DNA from: Hirsutella rhossiliensis
Taxonomy: Eukaryota > Ascomycota > Sordariomycetes > Hypocreales > Ophiocordycipitaceae
Reading direction: 5' to 3'
Assembly (NCBI RefSeq): GCF_020360975.1
Contig: NW_025408684.1
Location: forward strand, 744,001-808,000
DNA length: 64,000 nt
Shown: piece by piece, positions 22,719-36,000 of the stretch
Layout of the letters: each line of letters opens with the position of its first letter
Numbering within the stretch: the stretch's first letter is position 1
Translations under genes and position numbers: made by a program
Notes under the pieces: generated by a model
The model's database searches: none
Seen by the model: only the letters and a program-made list of their open reading frames with translations
What the model was told of the DNA's origin: nothing

Positions 22719-24225
22719 TATATTTAATACCTTAGCGAGAGCTTATTAAAGAGACTAAGGCTAGGTTAAAGCTATATTTAGGCTAGAAGCTATAATTACC
22801 CGCTATATATATATAGTAGTTACTAAGAATATTCTTTTAATAGTAGTAATAGTAAAAAGGGAGCGATTACTTTATAAGATTATAAAGGTAAATAAAGTTA
22901 AGGTCCTTTAAGCTTAAGCGCTATACCTTTAATCTAAGATATTAATAGTGATAACTATTCTTATTAAGGTTAATAGCTTAAAGGAGGCTAATAAGCTTTA
23001 TAACTTAAGCTTCGTCCTTAAAGTATAAATATTTTAATATAAACCTTATAATAAGTCGGTTTAACTATAAAGGTACTATAATTACTATAAGTATAGCTAT
23101 ATCGCTAAGCGGTATATATTAATATAACTCTATTACTAATATAAGAGTATAGTATATAATAAAGGGGAGGATAAATATAAAGCTAAAAAAGGTAAAATCC
23201 CTTATAACTATATCTTATATTAAAGGGACTACTTATTATAGACCTAAACTTACTTTATAGTAAATAAAGCCTAGGAAAAGGTAAGGGAAAACTATATATA
23301 AAGACCTTAATAGTTTATAAATACCTAAGTATATACTAAGTAATAGGTATTACTTATTATTAAAACCTAGGGCGTTTTTAATTTAACCGCGGTTTAAAAG
23401 TAAGGACTAAGTAAACTACGCTAAGATAAGAGGTCGAGCTTAAGATACCTACTAGCTAGTAAGGCTAAGGAGGCCGAACTAAGTATAAACGATATTTATA
23501 AATATAGTAAATAAAAAAGTATTAAAAGATAAAGCGCCTCCTTCTTTATATAAATAACCTTTTTTACTTTAACCTTACTTATATATAACTAAAGTATTAT
23601 TCTAAAATATATAAAAGAAATATAAGCTAGTATAGCTAGCGCTTTACTACTAAGCTAGCTTTAACTTAATAGTACTCTAGTAAGTAAAAGCTATATTAAG
23701 AGGCAGGGCCTTACCCTTTAAAGCGGCGCCTTATAGCTTAGTTTATAAGAAGGGGAGGTATACGCTATATATATATAATAAGCTTAGGCTATATATATAG
23801 TCGCCTTAGTTTAAACTAAACTAAAGTAAGGTAGTTTTTAAGGATATTATTAAGCTATAAGTAATATACTTATTACTAAGGGCCGTAAAGACTAAAGTAT
23901 TATAATAAATAAGTATAATTAAACTAAAGTACCTTATAATAATAATAAGAGACTTTAATATTTATTACTTACTTAACTTAGTATAAGTAATACTAAAGAC
24001 TAAGATATAGTATACTAAGCTTAACTTAGATCTAACTAAGTTAAACTATATCCCTTAAACTATTATAATATAAATTAATACTTAAGCCTAAGCGCCTAAA
24101 CTAGCTTTAAAGTAAAAAGAGGTAGAAGCTAAGCTAGTTAAAGCTAAGACTATATCTTAGCTAAGACTATATTAGCTACCGCTTTAAATACTAAAAGATA
24201 TTAACTATAACTTAAACTATATCTT
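22719..24225 (+). mobile_element. LINE2-c: truncated, heavily RIP-mutated LINE fragment
   Basis: The plus strand aligns by eye with the reverse complement of the LINE2-a copy at about 30.7-32.3 kb, covering the end of ORF1 and the endonuclease region (a GDFNI-type motif near 23,950). It has a deletion of roughly 150 bp relative to LINE2-a. Almost every CG and CA has become TA-rich, so no frame survives. It ends where the Gypsy2 LTR starts. Confidence 0.75.
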
Positions 24226-24697
24226 TATATAATAACCGGTGTTATTCCTAAGAGATAAACCTATTAAGGGGTTTATATTAGTAGATATAATAGGGCATAG
24301 TCTAAGCAATAATAAGTATATTACGTTAGTAATAAGTTAGAGGTCGTAGACCGTAAACTATAACTAGGTAATTAAAATTAAAGATAGAATCATAATAAAG
24401 ATCTATATTAAAAGCTAGAGAGCTATTTATCTAAAGGAGTAAAAGTAGGTAGCTATATATACCTATAGAGACTATCCTTAGATCACGGTCCTAGCCGTGA
24501 TCCCCTTTATAGCTTATTATAGCTTACTCGTAAGCTATACTCCTAAGTAGTAATCTACCTATATAAGGCTTACTTAGCTTACGTACGCTTTAGGTAAGCT
24601 AAGCCTAAGTAACTTCTCGTCCTAACTATTATTCCGAGCCGCTTTATTACGTAAACGTAGCTAGCTCTCTTACGGCCCGCTAACCGTAGTTATAATA
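24226..24697 (-). repeat. 3' LTR of Gypsy2 (minus orientation)
   Basis: The first ~220 bp match the reverse complement of the Gypsy1 LTR 3' half, beginning with TATAATAACCGGTGTTATT (original ends TG..CA). The rest diverges, so this is a related but distinct LTR variant. It ends at GTTATAATA, the complement of TATTATAAC. Confidence 0.65.
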
Positions 24698-24754
24698 TAA
24701 TATCTCCCCTCCTTTTAGTCTTATCCGTAAGACCTACTACTACCTTAGCCGCTA

Positions 24755-24770
24755 TATATAAATATACCCT
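24755..24770 (+). promoter_or_regulatory. TATA box of antisense ORF in Gypsy2
   Basis: TATATAAATATACCC lies about 165 bp before the antisense ORF start. The same TATAAATATAC is at the equivalent place and distance in Gypsy1 (45,361-45,372, other strand), so it is conserved between copies. Confidence 0.6.
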
Positions 24771-24923
24771 TATTACGCGTATATATATTCCTAGTTTTAT
24801 CCTTTCTATCCCTTAGGATATACTACTAATAGTATATCTAGTCGCGTGCTAAAGGATCGTTCTCGTAAGACCCTTAAGCGTATTCGTTTAGCTAAGTCTA
24901 TTAATCGTCTTAGTTTCGACGTT

Positions 24924-25340
24924 ATACTATATTCTTTCTATTCCTTATATAGCTTCCGCTATAAAATACTAGAGAAATCTTCTAAGTATGCCGAATATAT
25001 ACGGCGGGGTCGTTCCTATAATATATTAAGCGTAGCGATTAGCTCCTATAAGTAACTTCGTTATCCTACCTATTATTTAAAGCTAATATATTTCTTAGTA
25101 TCCTAAATAAATCTAGAGTTTAATCGATTAAATAAAAAAGAAGAAATTACTAAGGAGCGAATATTAAAAGCTTAAGCTAACTTAAACGAAGCCTTAGCTC
25201 GTTTAGCGCGGCTTTACTATTAAAAGCGCTAGCTAAAGATAAAGGGTACTAAGATAGTCTATCGGGGCCTTTATTCCTTAGATAACCTTAATAAAGCTAA
25301 GCGCTAAGAATATAAAGCGGTAGTCGATATTTAGTCTATA
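24924..25340 (+). pseudogene. Antisense cysteine-cluster/coiled-coil ORF of Gypsy2 (RIP-degraded)
   Basis: The start codon is now ATA (24,924-24,926). The frame then reads a pattern where former cysteines are mostly tyrosine or similar after G-to-A change: LYSFYSLYSFRYKILEKSSK, then YAEYIRRGRSY. This matches the CSRC-X-R-X2-L..CxEC..GRSC pattern of the better-preserved Gypsy1 copy. A charged helical region follows (ILKA-ANLNEALARLARL, then KIKGTKIVYRGLYSLDNL), interrupted only by TAA/TAG stops explicable as Gln codons. It is carried antisense to Gypsy2 gag-pol, between chromodomain and 3' LTR. Similar Cys-rich, coiled-coil hypothetical proteins occur in many Pezizomycotina; the function is unknown to me. 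Confidence 0.6.
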
Positions 25341-26269
25341 GGTAGATTTAATATAATTAATTAAAATACTATTAGTTTATTAGGCGATTTTACGATACTT
25401 AGGGGGGATTTTACTAGTAGAACTATTAAAGTAAAGAACTATAGTAAGTTAAGTACTTAAATAGTTCCTAGGTATTTTCTTTTAGTCTATATCCCTTTTA
25501 CTTAATAAGGTATTCTTATTACTAACCTTATTTTCTTATATTTAGTATTTATTTAGCTTTATATTCCTAATTATCGTTAACTTTAATTTTATTTTATAGT
25601 TTAGCGTTTTATAGTACTAGTTCTAATAATAAGATATAAAATATTAAGTATATCCTTATTATTATTAGTAGCGAAAGTTTATAGTTATTATTATTAAGAT
25701 TACGCTAGGGACCTAGCTAGAGGTATCTAGAACTTTAATATTAAATAAGAGGGAAAAACTAAAGTGCCTAGGGGAAAACCCTCCCCTCTTTTAGTATAGG
25801 TCCGCCTTAAACGAGGTCGTAGTAGCAGTATATAGGAAATTTACGCCGGCTACCGCGGGCTCCTCCCGCGAAATCGCGTCTCGGCGCGGGCCCTCTCGGG
25901 CCGTAGCCGCTACTATCCTAAGCGGCCGCGGCCTAGGCTCGCTAGCCCGGGCCTAGGGTTATAGGCAGTAGTCTCTCTCCGGGGGCCCGACTCGCGGGCG
26001 CCTTTATTTACCCTAGCTCCCGCGTCGTAGCCGCGTAGCCGCGGTTGCGTTAGCTTATTGGTCCGTTAGTTAGTAGGGTAGGTAATATCCGGTTACCGGG
26101 CCGGGCGCTAGTATAGGTCGCTCCTAGGTAGGGCCGGCTAATTAAAATTCGGTCGGCCGGCTCCGTTAATCGTAAATCGGTTCCTATCTAGCTACGCGAC
26201 TTTCCGATTAAGGGCGCGGCGGCCTATATTTACCCTCTATCTCGTAGTTACTAATTACGCGCGCCCGGC

Positions 26270-26290
26270 TCGCGCCTATATATACCTGCC
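26270..26290 (+). promoter_or_regulatory. TATA box of the degraded gene in the 2.7-kb insert
   Basis: GCGCCTATATATACCTGCCC lies about 155 bp before the inferred start, following a GC-rich upstream region and followed by a pyrimidine-rich stretch, the usual order in fungal promoters. Confidence 0.5.
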
Positions 26291-26434
26291 CTCCCCCCTT
26301 AGTTCCGTATATACTTCCTCCTATCCCTCTATTATCTATCTCTTTCGTAGGCCTAACTACTACCTCGCCCGCCTCGTTTTTATAACTCTAGGTCTCCTTA
26401 ATACCGTATCTAGTTCGCTTATCGTTGCGTCGCA

Positions 26435-28337
26435 ATATCTAACTAAGAAGCTAACTTAGGTAGTAGCGGCTCGCCTCCTTTAAAACCCCCTCCTTATAAG
26501 AAAGTCGCTATAGTAGCGGGATCGGAGCGCTCTATCCTATATTTTACGTATATCGGGCGTCTTACTAGTAAGCTTACCTATAAGTCCTTCGCTAGCTATT
26601 AGAACTAGTCTTATACGTATTAATCCTAGCTTTATCTTAGGTCGGTCTTACCTTTAGTATTTTTACTAACTTTAATAGCTATAAAGGCTAAAGCGTATAT
26701 CGCTTACGCCGACTTTAACTAGTCTTATTACCAAGTAAGTAACCCCTTCTTACTATAGTACTATCTAAGTTTAGTGCTAATCTAAGTTCTAGATTACCTC
26801 CGAAGGCGAGGAGGCCGCTAATACCCTTTACTAGGTATAGTCTAAGGTCGATAGCCCTTCCCTTATTAAGGGTTTAGTATAGGAGCGCCTTTATCGTACT
26901 ACTCTAGAAACTCGTATTCGCGTTAGTTAGAAGGCCCCCGCCGCTAAGGGTAAGGGCGCGTTAGGCGAGTCTGCCCTTAGTCCGGCTATAGTCGCTAAGA
27001 ATATAGAGACGCTCGCGTTAGCCTTTACCCGTTTTATAGATAATACCTACTATATATATAAGTCCCTAGAGAAGTACCTAAGTAAGTTTAGCGACGCTAT
27101 TAAGACCTTAGCCTAGGTCGGGCCTAAGTCGCTCTTAGTCGCCTAAAAGACTCTTACGGCGGTTAACGATCTCGCTAACTATTTTTATCCTATTACTAGC
27201 GATAGCCTTAACGCGGAGGATAGCGGCTTTAATCTTACTAGTCTTACTAGGCCCGTTCTAGCCTTAATCCCCGTCGATAAGGGGAAGGGTAAAGGCAAGG
27301 GTAAGGCGGTAGCCGCGTCTAAGGCCCTATCTAAGGCTAAGGCTAAGGTATCTATACCCGCGGCCGTCGCGGAGCCGGCTTAGGAGCTAACCGCGTCTCC
27401 CTCTAACGCCGAGCCGTAGCCTAGTAGTTCTCCTAGCGCTAAGCCCGCCCTAAAGCGTCCCTGTCTTACGTCGCCTACCGATCCTATTAACGCTCTTAAC
27501 TTCGTTTAGTAGCGTCTTTATAGCCGTCGCGGTTCGGTCTCGGCTAAGATTATTACTAGTCTTAACCTCGATTAGATCTATAGTTATAGTATAGGCTATA
27601 GCGAACGCCTCTATACCGCCGCCGGTATAGGTCTTGCCTTAGTAAAGACCCCGGTCGTTACTCTATCTCGTAAGCTAGCCGTCTAAGCTAGCTCTAGTTC
27701 GGGTTCGGGGTTAGGTCTATTCGGTCGTTATTAGGGTTCTCGTAGTAGTAGTAGTCCCTATACTCCTCGTAAGCCTTAGGTTACTCCCTCCTATACTCCG
27801 CGTACTACCTTAGGGGGGTCTCGTCGTTCCTACCGCGATAATAAGGCGGACGTTACTACCGATAAGCTAGGCTAGGGTTATAGTTTAGGGGGGGCTAGTT
27901 ATTAGCTCTATCTTAATTTAGTTCTAGGTTAGGTCTTATTTAGTTATAGTCTTTTAATAATAGGTCTTATTTTATAGCTATTAAGGTCGGTTTAGTTAGG
28001 TTATATTAGTTTTATTCGGTCTATAGTTTAATCGGCGAGGTTTACGCCTAGTCTAGGTTTAGTTTAGTTAAAGCTATAGTCTTATAATCGTAAGTCCTCT
28101 CCCTTTCTAGGTCGCCTTAGTAGGGGAGGTAGTTAGCTAGGGTAGTCTTAGTTAGGGCCGCTCTATCCCTAGCGCGACCCTAGTTCTATTATCCGGTATA
28201 TCCGCGTATAGCCTCTAAGCTAGGTCGAACTAGCGGAGCTTACCTAAGTAGAGGAACTATTACGCTAGCGGCGCTATAGTCCTTTTCCCTTAAAGGCCCG
28301 CTCTTACGTTACCTATATCCTAGGCCCGTATTAAAAA
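26435..28337 (+). pseudogene. RIP-silenced, intron-containing gene (~615 codons), family not recognised
   Basis: Exon 1 (26,435-26,734) begins with ATA where ATG is expected and reads exactly 100 codons. A 58-nt intron (26,735-26,792) has GTAAGT, a GCTAAT branch site and TCTAG. Exon 2 (26,793-28,337) reads about 515 codons, broken only by TAG/TAA at a density near that of Trp plus Gln codons (about 30). The other two frames in the same stretch have more stops. Visible features: a hydrophobic segment near codons 65-85 (LPLVFLLTLIAIKAKAYIAY), a Lys/Gly/Ala linker (KGKGKGKGKAVAASKAL), a Ser/Pro-rich region, and IYSYSIGYSERLYTAAGIGL and ALVKTPVVTLSRKLA later on. I do not recognise a domain. It could be a captured host gene or an ORF of an unfamiliar element. 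Confidence 0.55.
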
Positions 28338-31289
28338 GGACTCCCTTGCCCTTACTATTAATAGATAGTCAATTATTATATAGTAGATAGTATCCTATCT
28401 TTATCTATAGGTATATATTAGCGAAACTACGCTAGGGACCTATCGGTTAAAGAGGAAGTCGTTAAGCCCGATCTTTCCTATATATATCTAGGTAATTGCT
28501 ATACTAATATACTTAAGGAGGCCCTTATAATAGTCTAGCATTATCGCCTTATTAAACTAAGGCGGGAAGTTAGCGGGGTAAAGGGTAGTTTAGTATTATT
28601 AGATCGCGTCTTCCCTAGCGTTTTATTAGGCGGCCTATTCCTTATTTAGCCTTTCGAGCGACTTAGCTTTATCTAGGAGGTCGTCCGTTCCTATCTAGCT
28701 CTAGACTCCCCTTATCTCCTTCGCGAGGGGGGGTCTACCTAGAGGTAGTGCTACCGGGGGTCTACCCTCTCTTTAATATCGCCTCCTTTTAAGTATACCT
28801 ATAACCGCGTTAAACGCGCGTTAGATTTAGCCTAGGAGCCCTAAGTCTTCTAGCCTTTAGAGGGTATTTATTATTCTTTAGTTTAAGTAGAGGTCGATTA
28901 AGGGCACCTATACCTCTGCTTTAACTTAGTAGACTAAGGTCGCGTAGTAGGCACCCGTTACTACTTAAAGGTAGGCTAACTAGTCTTAGGTAAGGTCCTA
29001 CGTAATTCCGCGTAGTTTCCCCCCTATAAGCGTTATCTCGTAGAATATAACTATAGCGTAGGAGATTAAGGACCGGATTACCTTACTATAAACTTCCCTA
29101 GCGCGTAGTAGGGTATAGCCCTATATAGACGCCGCGAGCCTAGTTAGGGCTATAGTCTAGCGCTTTAACTTCGCTTAGAGTTATTTTAGGTGCGCCTTTT
29201 AGCGTAGTTTCCGGTATACCTAAACCCCTAGTAAGCGGGCCTCTTAGACCGGGGTTACTATATTAGCCCCGAGGCGTACCGGCGTCGTTATTGCTTATCT
29301 CCTTTATATAAAGTATATTAATTCGCTCTTCGACGGTTTAAAAGTAACCGCGAACTCGGTCGCCTATTCTACGTATACCCTCTAGGCTTCCTCTAGGCGT
29401 GCTACCGTAGTAGCCTTATTAGGTCTAATACTAACTATATTTATATTATCGGCGAAGCTAATAGTATAAATACTATATATCGTACTAAGCCTTTTATATA
29501 GGGGGGTTATATAGTATAGAAATAGGATCGGGGATAAGGGGGAGCCCTAAGGGACTCCCGTTAGTACTTAAGTTAGCTCTAAGGTCCTCCTATTAAAGTA
29601 AAGGGTCGATCTTTTATCGCTTACGAAGCTCTATATTAAGCTCGTAAGCTACCCGGGGTATCCCTTAAGCTCTAGTTCCCTTATAAGCTTATTATAGTTA
29701 ACCATATTAAATACGCCCTTAATATCTAGCTATAGGAATAATATAATGCCCTTCTAGGCCTACGTCGCGCGTATTAGTTCCGTTACTAGTAAGATCGCCG
29801 CCTCTATAGAGCGTTCCCTCCTATTCCCTATTTATCTATTTAGTAAGATACTATTTACCTCCGCTACTCCCGCGATCCTCTAAGCTAGTATCTACTTAAG
29901 TACTTTTCCTACTATAGGTAGGAGGGAGATTAGTCTCTAACCTCTTACTATACGGTAAGCGTCTAGTCTCTTACCTAGCTTCCGGATAACTACTATATTC
30001 GCGCTATAGAACCGACCTAGGAAATATAAGAGTTAGGTATAGGCGTTAAAGATCGTAGCTAGTCGCTAGACTAAGGCTAGGCCGTACTTCTTAATAAACC
30101 TTAAGGGGACGCCGTCTAGACCCGCCGCTTTCTAGCTTACTATCTTACCTAGCGCCCCTACGATATTAGCTAGCCGGATCTATTAGTCGACTATAAGGGT
30201 CGCCTTAGCTATAGGCCGGGGTAGCCCTTAGGTCGTACCGGCCTCTAGTAGGAAGAACTTAGCGGCTAGTAGCTAGGCCTTCCCTTTAAAGGTTTCCGTT
30301 AGTTAGTCCTTACCTTCCTTAACTAGCGGTAGGATATAGGTTGGTTCCGGTAGTAGCCTACTATAGAGTCTTACCTACCTCTCTACGTTCTAGAGCTTAG
30401 TATTATCGGCGCTAAATTCCTCTAGGAACTCGCGCTAGTAGGCCCTCCTCGCTTCGCGGATAGTTTACTTCTAAGCTATAGACGCCTTATATAGGTCTTC
30501 CTAGTTCGCCTTATTCCTTTCCCGCTTATACTTCCTCCTCGCCCTCTTAGCCTCCCTCGTTGCCCTCCCTACCTCTAGGGTAAACTATACGTTGCCCTTA
30601 AATAATACTCGCCCTTAGCGCGGAACTATAGCTATCGCGATCTACGCTAAAGTAGCGAAGACGTAGTCTAGGTCCTTATCGATATCTTTAGGCGTTTAGA
30701 GTATTAGCTAGTATAGTCCTAGCTAGGACGTAGTCTCGGCTTCGACTAGCTTTACTTCCGCTTCTTTTTACCTTAGGGCTAGTTTAGGTGCCCGGGCCTA
30801 GGTATCGACCTATAGTATAATAGTTTAAGGGATATAGTCTAACCTAGTTAAGTTTAGGTTAGGCCCGGTATACTATATTCTAGTCTCCGGTATTGCCTAA
30901 GCTAGGTCGATAGTACTATCCTTTTAGCCGTAAAAGAATCTTATATACTCCCCTCTTAGGGTAGCGAGTTTAAGTTATAGCCTTATCGCCTCCTATATAA
31001 GTTATATCGCGCTATCTAAGGTTCTATTATATCTATCCTAGAGCGGGTAATAGATATTAAAGTCCCTTACTATTACTATAAGGTGCTTTAGTTCGATTAC
31101 GCTTAGGTCGCGTAGCGCTCTTACCCTCGCGGCCCCTAGTAGTAAGTAAATCGCTCGTAGTCTAGTACTATCCTTAAAAATTACCTCGCTTTAGTCTAGT
31201 TTAGACCGGGGCGACTAAGTCCCTAGCCCGAGCCTTTTATATATATATAGCGCGTACCTCCCCTCCCTATAGACTAAGCTATAGGGCGC

Positions 31290-31312
31290 CGCTCTAAGGG
31301 GGGGGGGGCCGC
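31290..31312. repeat. Poly-G run inside LINE2-a
   Basis: Twelve consecutive G bases followed by GCCGCC, at about 31,298-31,309. It survived because RIP needs TG context for G-to-A change. Confidence 0.7.
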
Positions 31313-33045
31313 CTCCTAGTATAGCTTCTACTTCCTATAGTACTATTAAGTTAAAGCCGGCCCGGTAGTAAAGCGCTAACTAAGCTAGCTTATATCTCTT
31401 CTATATATTCTAGAATAGTACTTTTAGTTATATATAGGTAGGGTTAAGGTAAAAGGGGTTATCTATATAGGGAGGGAGGCGCTCTATCTCCTAGCGCTTC
31501 TCTATCTACTATACCTATAAATATCGTTTATACTTAGTTCGGCCTCCCTAGCCCTACTAGCCGGTAGGTATCTTAAGCTCGACCTCTTATCCCGGCGCGG
31601 TCTACCTAGTCCCTACTTCCGGACTACGGTCGATTTAAGAACGCCCTAGGTTTCGACGGTAGGGAGCACCCGTTACTCGGCGTACGTCTAAGTATTCGTA
31701 AACTATTAGGGTTATCGTAGGTAGTTTTCCCTTACCTTTTCCTAGGCTTTATTCGCTATAGGGTAAGTCTAGGTCTATGATAGGTAGTCCCCTTAGTATA
31801 AGATATAGTTATAAGGGATTTCGCCCTTCTTAGCCCTATATTTATCCTCGCCTCTATTATATACCGTACTCCTATATTAGCTATAGAGTTATATTAATAT
31901 ATATCGCCTAGCGATATAGCTATATCTATAGTAGTTATAGCACCTCTATAGTCGGACTAACTTATTATAGGGTTTATATTAAAAGATCTATACTTTAAGG
32001 ACTAGGCCTAGGTTATAGAGCCTATTAGCCTCCTTTAGGCTACCGACCTTAATAAGTATAGTTATCGCCGTCGATATCTTAGATTAAGGGCGTAGCGCCC
32101 GGGCTTAGAGGACCTCGACTTTATTTACCTCTATAATCTTATAGAGCAATCGCTCCCTATCTACTATCGCTACCCCTAAGGGGACGTTCTTTACGACTAC
32201 CGTATACGCGCGGTAGGAGATCGTAGCCTCTAGTCCGAACACGGCCTTAACCTAGCCTTAGTCCCTTTAATAGGCTCTCGCCGCGGTATTAAATATAACC
32301 GCGATATCTCCGCTTTAGAGGCGCCTCGCCGCTATAGCGCTTATAGCTTTTAGGGCCGTGTTTACCGCCTTTACTATATCCTTCGGTTCGCGGCTTAGGA
32401 TTTCGGGCGGTGCCTTAGTAGGGACTACGATAATCTCGCGTTTATAGCGCGGTAGGACCTATTTTACTATAGCTTTATATTAGGTCGGTCTCTTAATCTC
32501 GGCTATAACCGCGGCCTAGGTTCGCTTAGGGCCCCCCGGGCCTAAAGCGATACCTAGGCGGAGTTCTTCCTTAACTACCTCCTTAATTATATCCCGGATT
32601 ATCGTCTTAAAGCTCTCGTCTACGCGGAGCACCGCCGACGACGCGCTACTAGCGCGGCTCTTCGCCCTAGAGAGCCGTTCGACTACTACCTATACCCTAC
32701 TAAACTATACGCTTAGGATAAAGCCCGCGAGTTTATCGTATACTACTTTTTCTACGGGGTCGCTTAGCGCCTAAGCTAGTATTATATCGCTGCTTTAGGT
32801 TTATTAACTCGCTTTATTAGGGTATATAAATTCGGGTAGCGTCTCTTTACGCTACGCGCTCTAATCGAGCCTAGTACGTCGAGGGCCGCTACTACGTCTA
32901 CCTACCCCTCGGCCTTAGCGTAGCATCGTTACTAAGGGTAATTAATACTACTAAATTAATTCCTAGTATTAGTTAGTATTTTAGTCGCGATGCGTACCCG
33001 CTACGGGCGTATATTAGTTTCGCGAGAAGTTTTTTTCGGTCTTTA

Positions 33046-36000
33046 AAAGTTTATAGTTAACTTTTAAAATAGTTTTCTTAACCTTAAACGGTCTAAGTTT
33101 CTTAAAATCTAATTTATTACTTAATCGTTTTATTTTAATATTTCGTCGTATAAGGTAGACTATATCTCCCTCTTAAAAGATTAGTCCCTATAATCTTTTC
33201 CGGTTATACTAAGTAGATATTTATTCTCTAATAAATTAAAGTTCTTATTATATTTCTTTATATAATTTTTATAGCTAATTTACTTATAGTATTACTCGTT
33301 CCGCTTATAGTCCTTATTAAGTAACCTTAAATACTTCTAGGTTATATCTATAATTAGCGTATACTAGTAAGAGCTTAGTTATTTCTATAACTAAGCTATT
33401 ATAAAAGTTATACTATTAGTAGCTATTTAACTTAATCGTTTTATTTATAGCTAATATAGTATTATAAATATTATTTAAGCGTTTAGTTAAGTTATTCTAT
33501 TTATCTATCTATTTATAGGTAATAAGCTATACTAAGCTTATATTTTATCCCTAATTATACTATAAGAGCTTACTAAAACTTAGCTATAAACATACTTCCT
33601 TTATTAAAGATAATCTTATTTAGTAGTCTATAATTACTAATAATAGTTTATAGGAATATATATACTAGCTCTTTTATATTACTTGCTTTTTTATATAGTA
33701 AAAAGTATCTATACTTCGTTAATCTATTAGTAATAATAAATATACTATTATACTTAACGTTAGTTATAGGTTCTTTTAATAGTAGTAGCTTTATAATATA
33801 GTTAAAAGCTATCGAATCCTATAGTTTCTTTAGTACTAGTAGCGGTTATAATTCTCCGTATAGTTTATATCGTTTAGCTTTACTTTATACGTAAAGTTTA
33901 TATTCTTTAATAACTTATTATACTACTTCTTTAAGCTATAAGAAGTTATATTATTATTTAATCTATTTTATTATTCTTTAGATTCCTTAGTATCTATATA
34001 TTAAATATTTATATATATCTTATATAACTTTATCTTATAATTCTAGTAATATTTAGATTTTATTTTTATATATTAAAACTTCTAAATATTCTATATTATA
34101 TCTATTTAGTACTTTATATTCTTTTATCTATTTTAAGATCTTTTAGTATATTAAGTTATTAGGTTATACTTTAAATATTATATTTATCTATTATTATTAG
34201 TAGTTCCTATTTTTATTAATTTCTAAGAGCTATCCTTTCGCCATAGGTGCTCCTATATTATAGTTAATTTATTAACTAAGAGTATTAGCTCGACCGTTTT
34301 ATATTCCTTTTCTATAGATTATTTTATAGTTAAATTCTAATAAGTATTCGGCCTATCGGATCTATTATCTATTTAACTATTATATTATTATAAAGTATAA
34401 GATGTTTTTATAATCTATATAAACCTTAACTTTATACTTACTTCTAAGAAGGTAGTATCGAAATTCCTTAAAAGCTTAAATAATCGTAAGGAATTCTTTA
34501 TCGTAGATAAGGTAATTAAGTTCTACGCTATATAGCTTCTTCGAATAGAATATAATCGGTCGTAGTCTTCCTTTATTATCTTTTTATCCGATTTATACTC
34601 TTAAAGTAAAGTCTAATATATTAGTTTTAAGTTTAATTTATCGTTTTAAATTAAAGGTAGTTAAGACTAGTTCTTACGTAATTATAGTTTTAATATATTC
34701 GAAAGCTTCGTTAGCTTTATCGTCCTATATAAATTCTTTTTCCTTCTTTATTAAGTTATATAGTAGTACTATAATCTTTCTAAAATCTTTAATAAATCGT
34801 CGGTAGTAATTTATAAATCCTAGGAAACTTTATATATCCTTAACGTTCTTTAGCGTTAGCTATTCTTTAACTAAGTTAATCTTATCTTATTATATTTATA
34901 TCTCTTTTAGTAAGATCGTATATCTAAGGAAGTTTACTTCTTATATATAGAACTTACTTTTCTTTAGTTTAACTAGTAACTTTATATTTTAAAGTACGTA
35001 GAGTACCTTATAAACGTATTCCTTATATTCTTATAAGGTATCTAAGAAGATTAAGATATTATCTAAGTATACTACTATAAAGATATCTAAGTATTTATAT
35101 AGGATATTATTAATTATCTATTAAAAGGTAGCTAGTATATTTAAAAGTCTAAATAGTATTACTAGATATTTAAATAGTCTAAATTTCGTTTTAAAGGCTA
35201 TTATCTATTTATATCCCTTTTTTATATATATTAAGTTATAGGCGCCTTTAAGATCGAGGGCTATAAACTATTTTTTACTATATAGTCGATCTTATAGTTC
35301 TAATATAAGCGGTAATAGTATTCGGTCCTTTATTATAATATCGTTTAAGCGTTTATAGTTAATAACTAATCGTAGCTTACTATTTTTCTTTAAAATAAAT
35401 ATAACTAAGTAGCTTACTTCGGATATTAACGTTTATATATATCCCTTTTATAGATTTTCGTTAAGGTAGTCGCGTAGCGTTTATAGTTACTTTTCGTTTA
35501 GGTTATAGATCTTATAAAACGTTAGCGTTATTCTATCCTTAAGATAAATTTCATAGTCTTATTAGCTATATTTAAGTAACCTTATCTTAAGTTCTTCCTT
35601 AAAGAGTTTATTATATTTCTAGTATTCTTAAGGGATATTCTTTATTCTATCTTATAGGCTTTATTCTTTCTTTTAATAGCTAGTTTCTCTTAACTTAAGC
35701 TCTTTATTAATTTATTTAAGGTCTTTCCTTAAAGTAGTAATAACTCTTTAGATCTTTATATTATATCCTTTATTCTATTTATATTAGATACTAGGTTATA
35801 TAGCTATATTAGTTAGTATATAGGTCTTATTAATCGATTTTATTATATCCGTTAGTTTAGTTACTATTTTTATTTATATTACTAAAGCCTATAATAATTT
35901 ACTTAAATAGTTATCCCTTTTATCCTATTTAATAACTAAATTATTATAAAATTTTACTTTCTTTTAAATCTACTAGTCCTAGAAACTTATATCTTCGTTC

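Larger units (their letters stand above)
24698..25687 (-). mobile_element. Gypsy2, 3' internal segment (minus strand)
   Basis: The reverse complement matches Gypsy1 from about 44,420 to 45,425: the end of integrase, the chromodomain and the region before the 3' LTR. It stops at AAAGTTTATAGTTA (25,674-25,687), where LINE2-a begins; the same 14 bases recur at 33,046-33,059, where Gypsy2 resumes at exactly the next position. The two pieces are therefore one element split by LINE2-a. Confidence 0.8.
25701..28441 (+). mobile_element. Nested 2.7-kb insertion of unknown class in LINE2-a
   Basis: The block between two copies of TACGCTAGGGACCTA (25,701-25,715 and 28,428-28,442) is much more GC-rich than the surrounding LINE yet almost free of CA and TG. 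It has no LTRs, TIRs or poly(A) that I can see. It contains a promoter-like start and a degraded, intron-containing gene on the plus strand, described next. The 15-bp repeat looks like a target-site duplication, which suggests insertion by retroposition, but the class is unproven. Confidence 0.6.
25688..33045 (-). mobile_element. LINE2-a: full-length-looking LINE on minus strand (with nested 2.7-kb insert)
   Basis: Flanked by the 14-bp direct repeat AAAGTTTATAGTTA (25,674-25,687 and 33,046-33,059). The 3' end at left has an AAT-type tail (TTATTATTATTAAGAT on the plus strand). Read from right to left: ORF1/gag region ~31.3-32.9 kb, apurinic-type endonuclease ~30.6-31.2 kb (GDFNI..YPL motif), reverse transcriptase ~29.2-30.2 kb with DIKGVFN and QGSPLSP-like motifs and FADN (from FADD) near 29,450, and a C-terminal region to 28,442. 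Removing the insert leaves about 4.6 kb. All frames are broken by RIP stops. It is a different family from LINE1 in this window. Confidence 0.8.
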
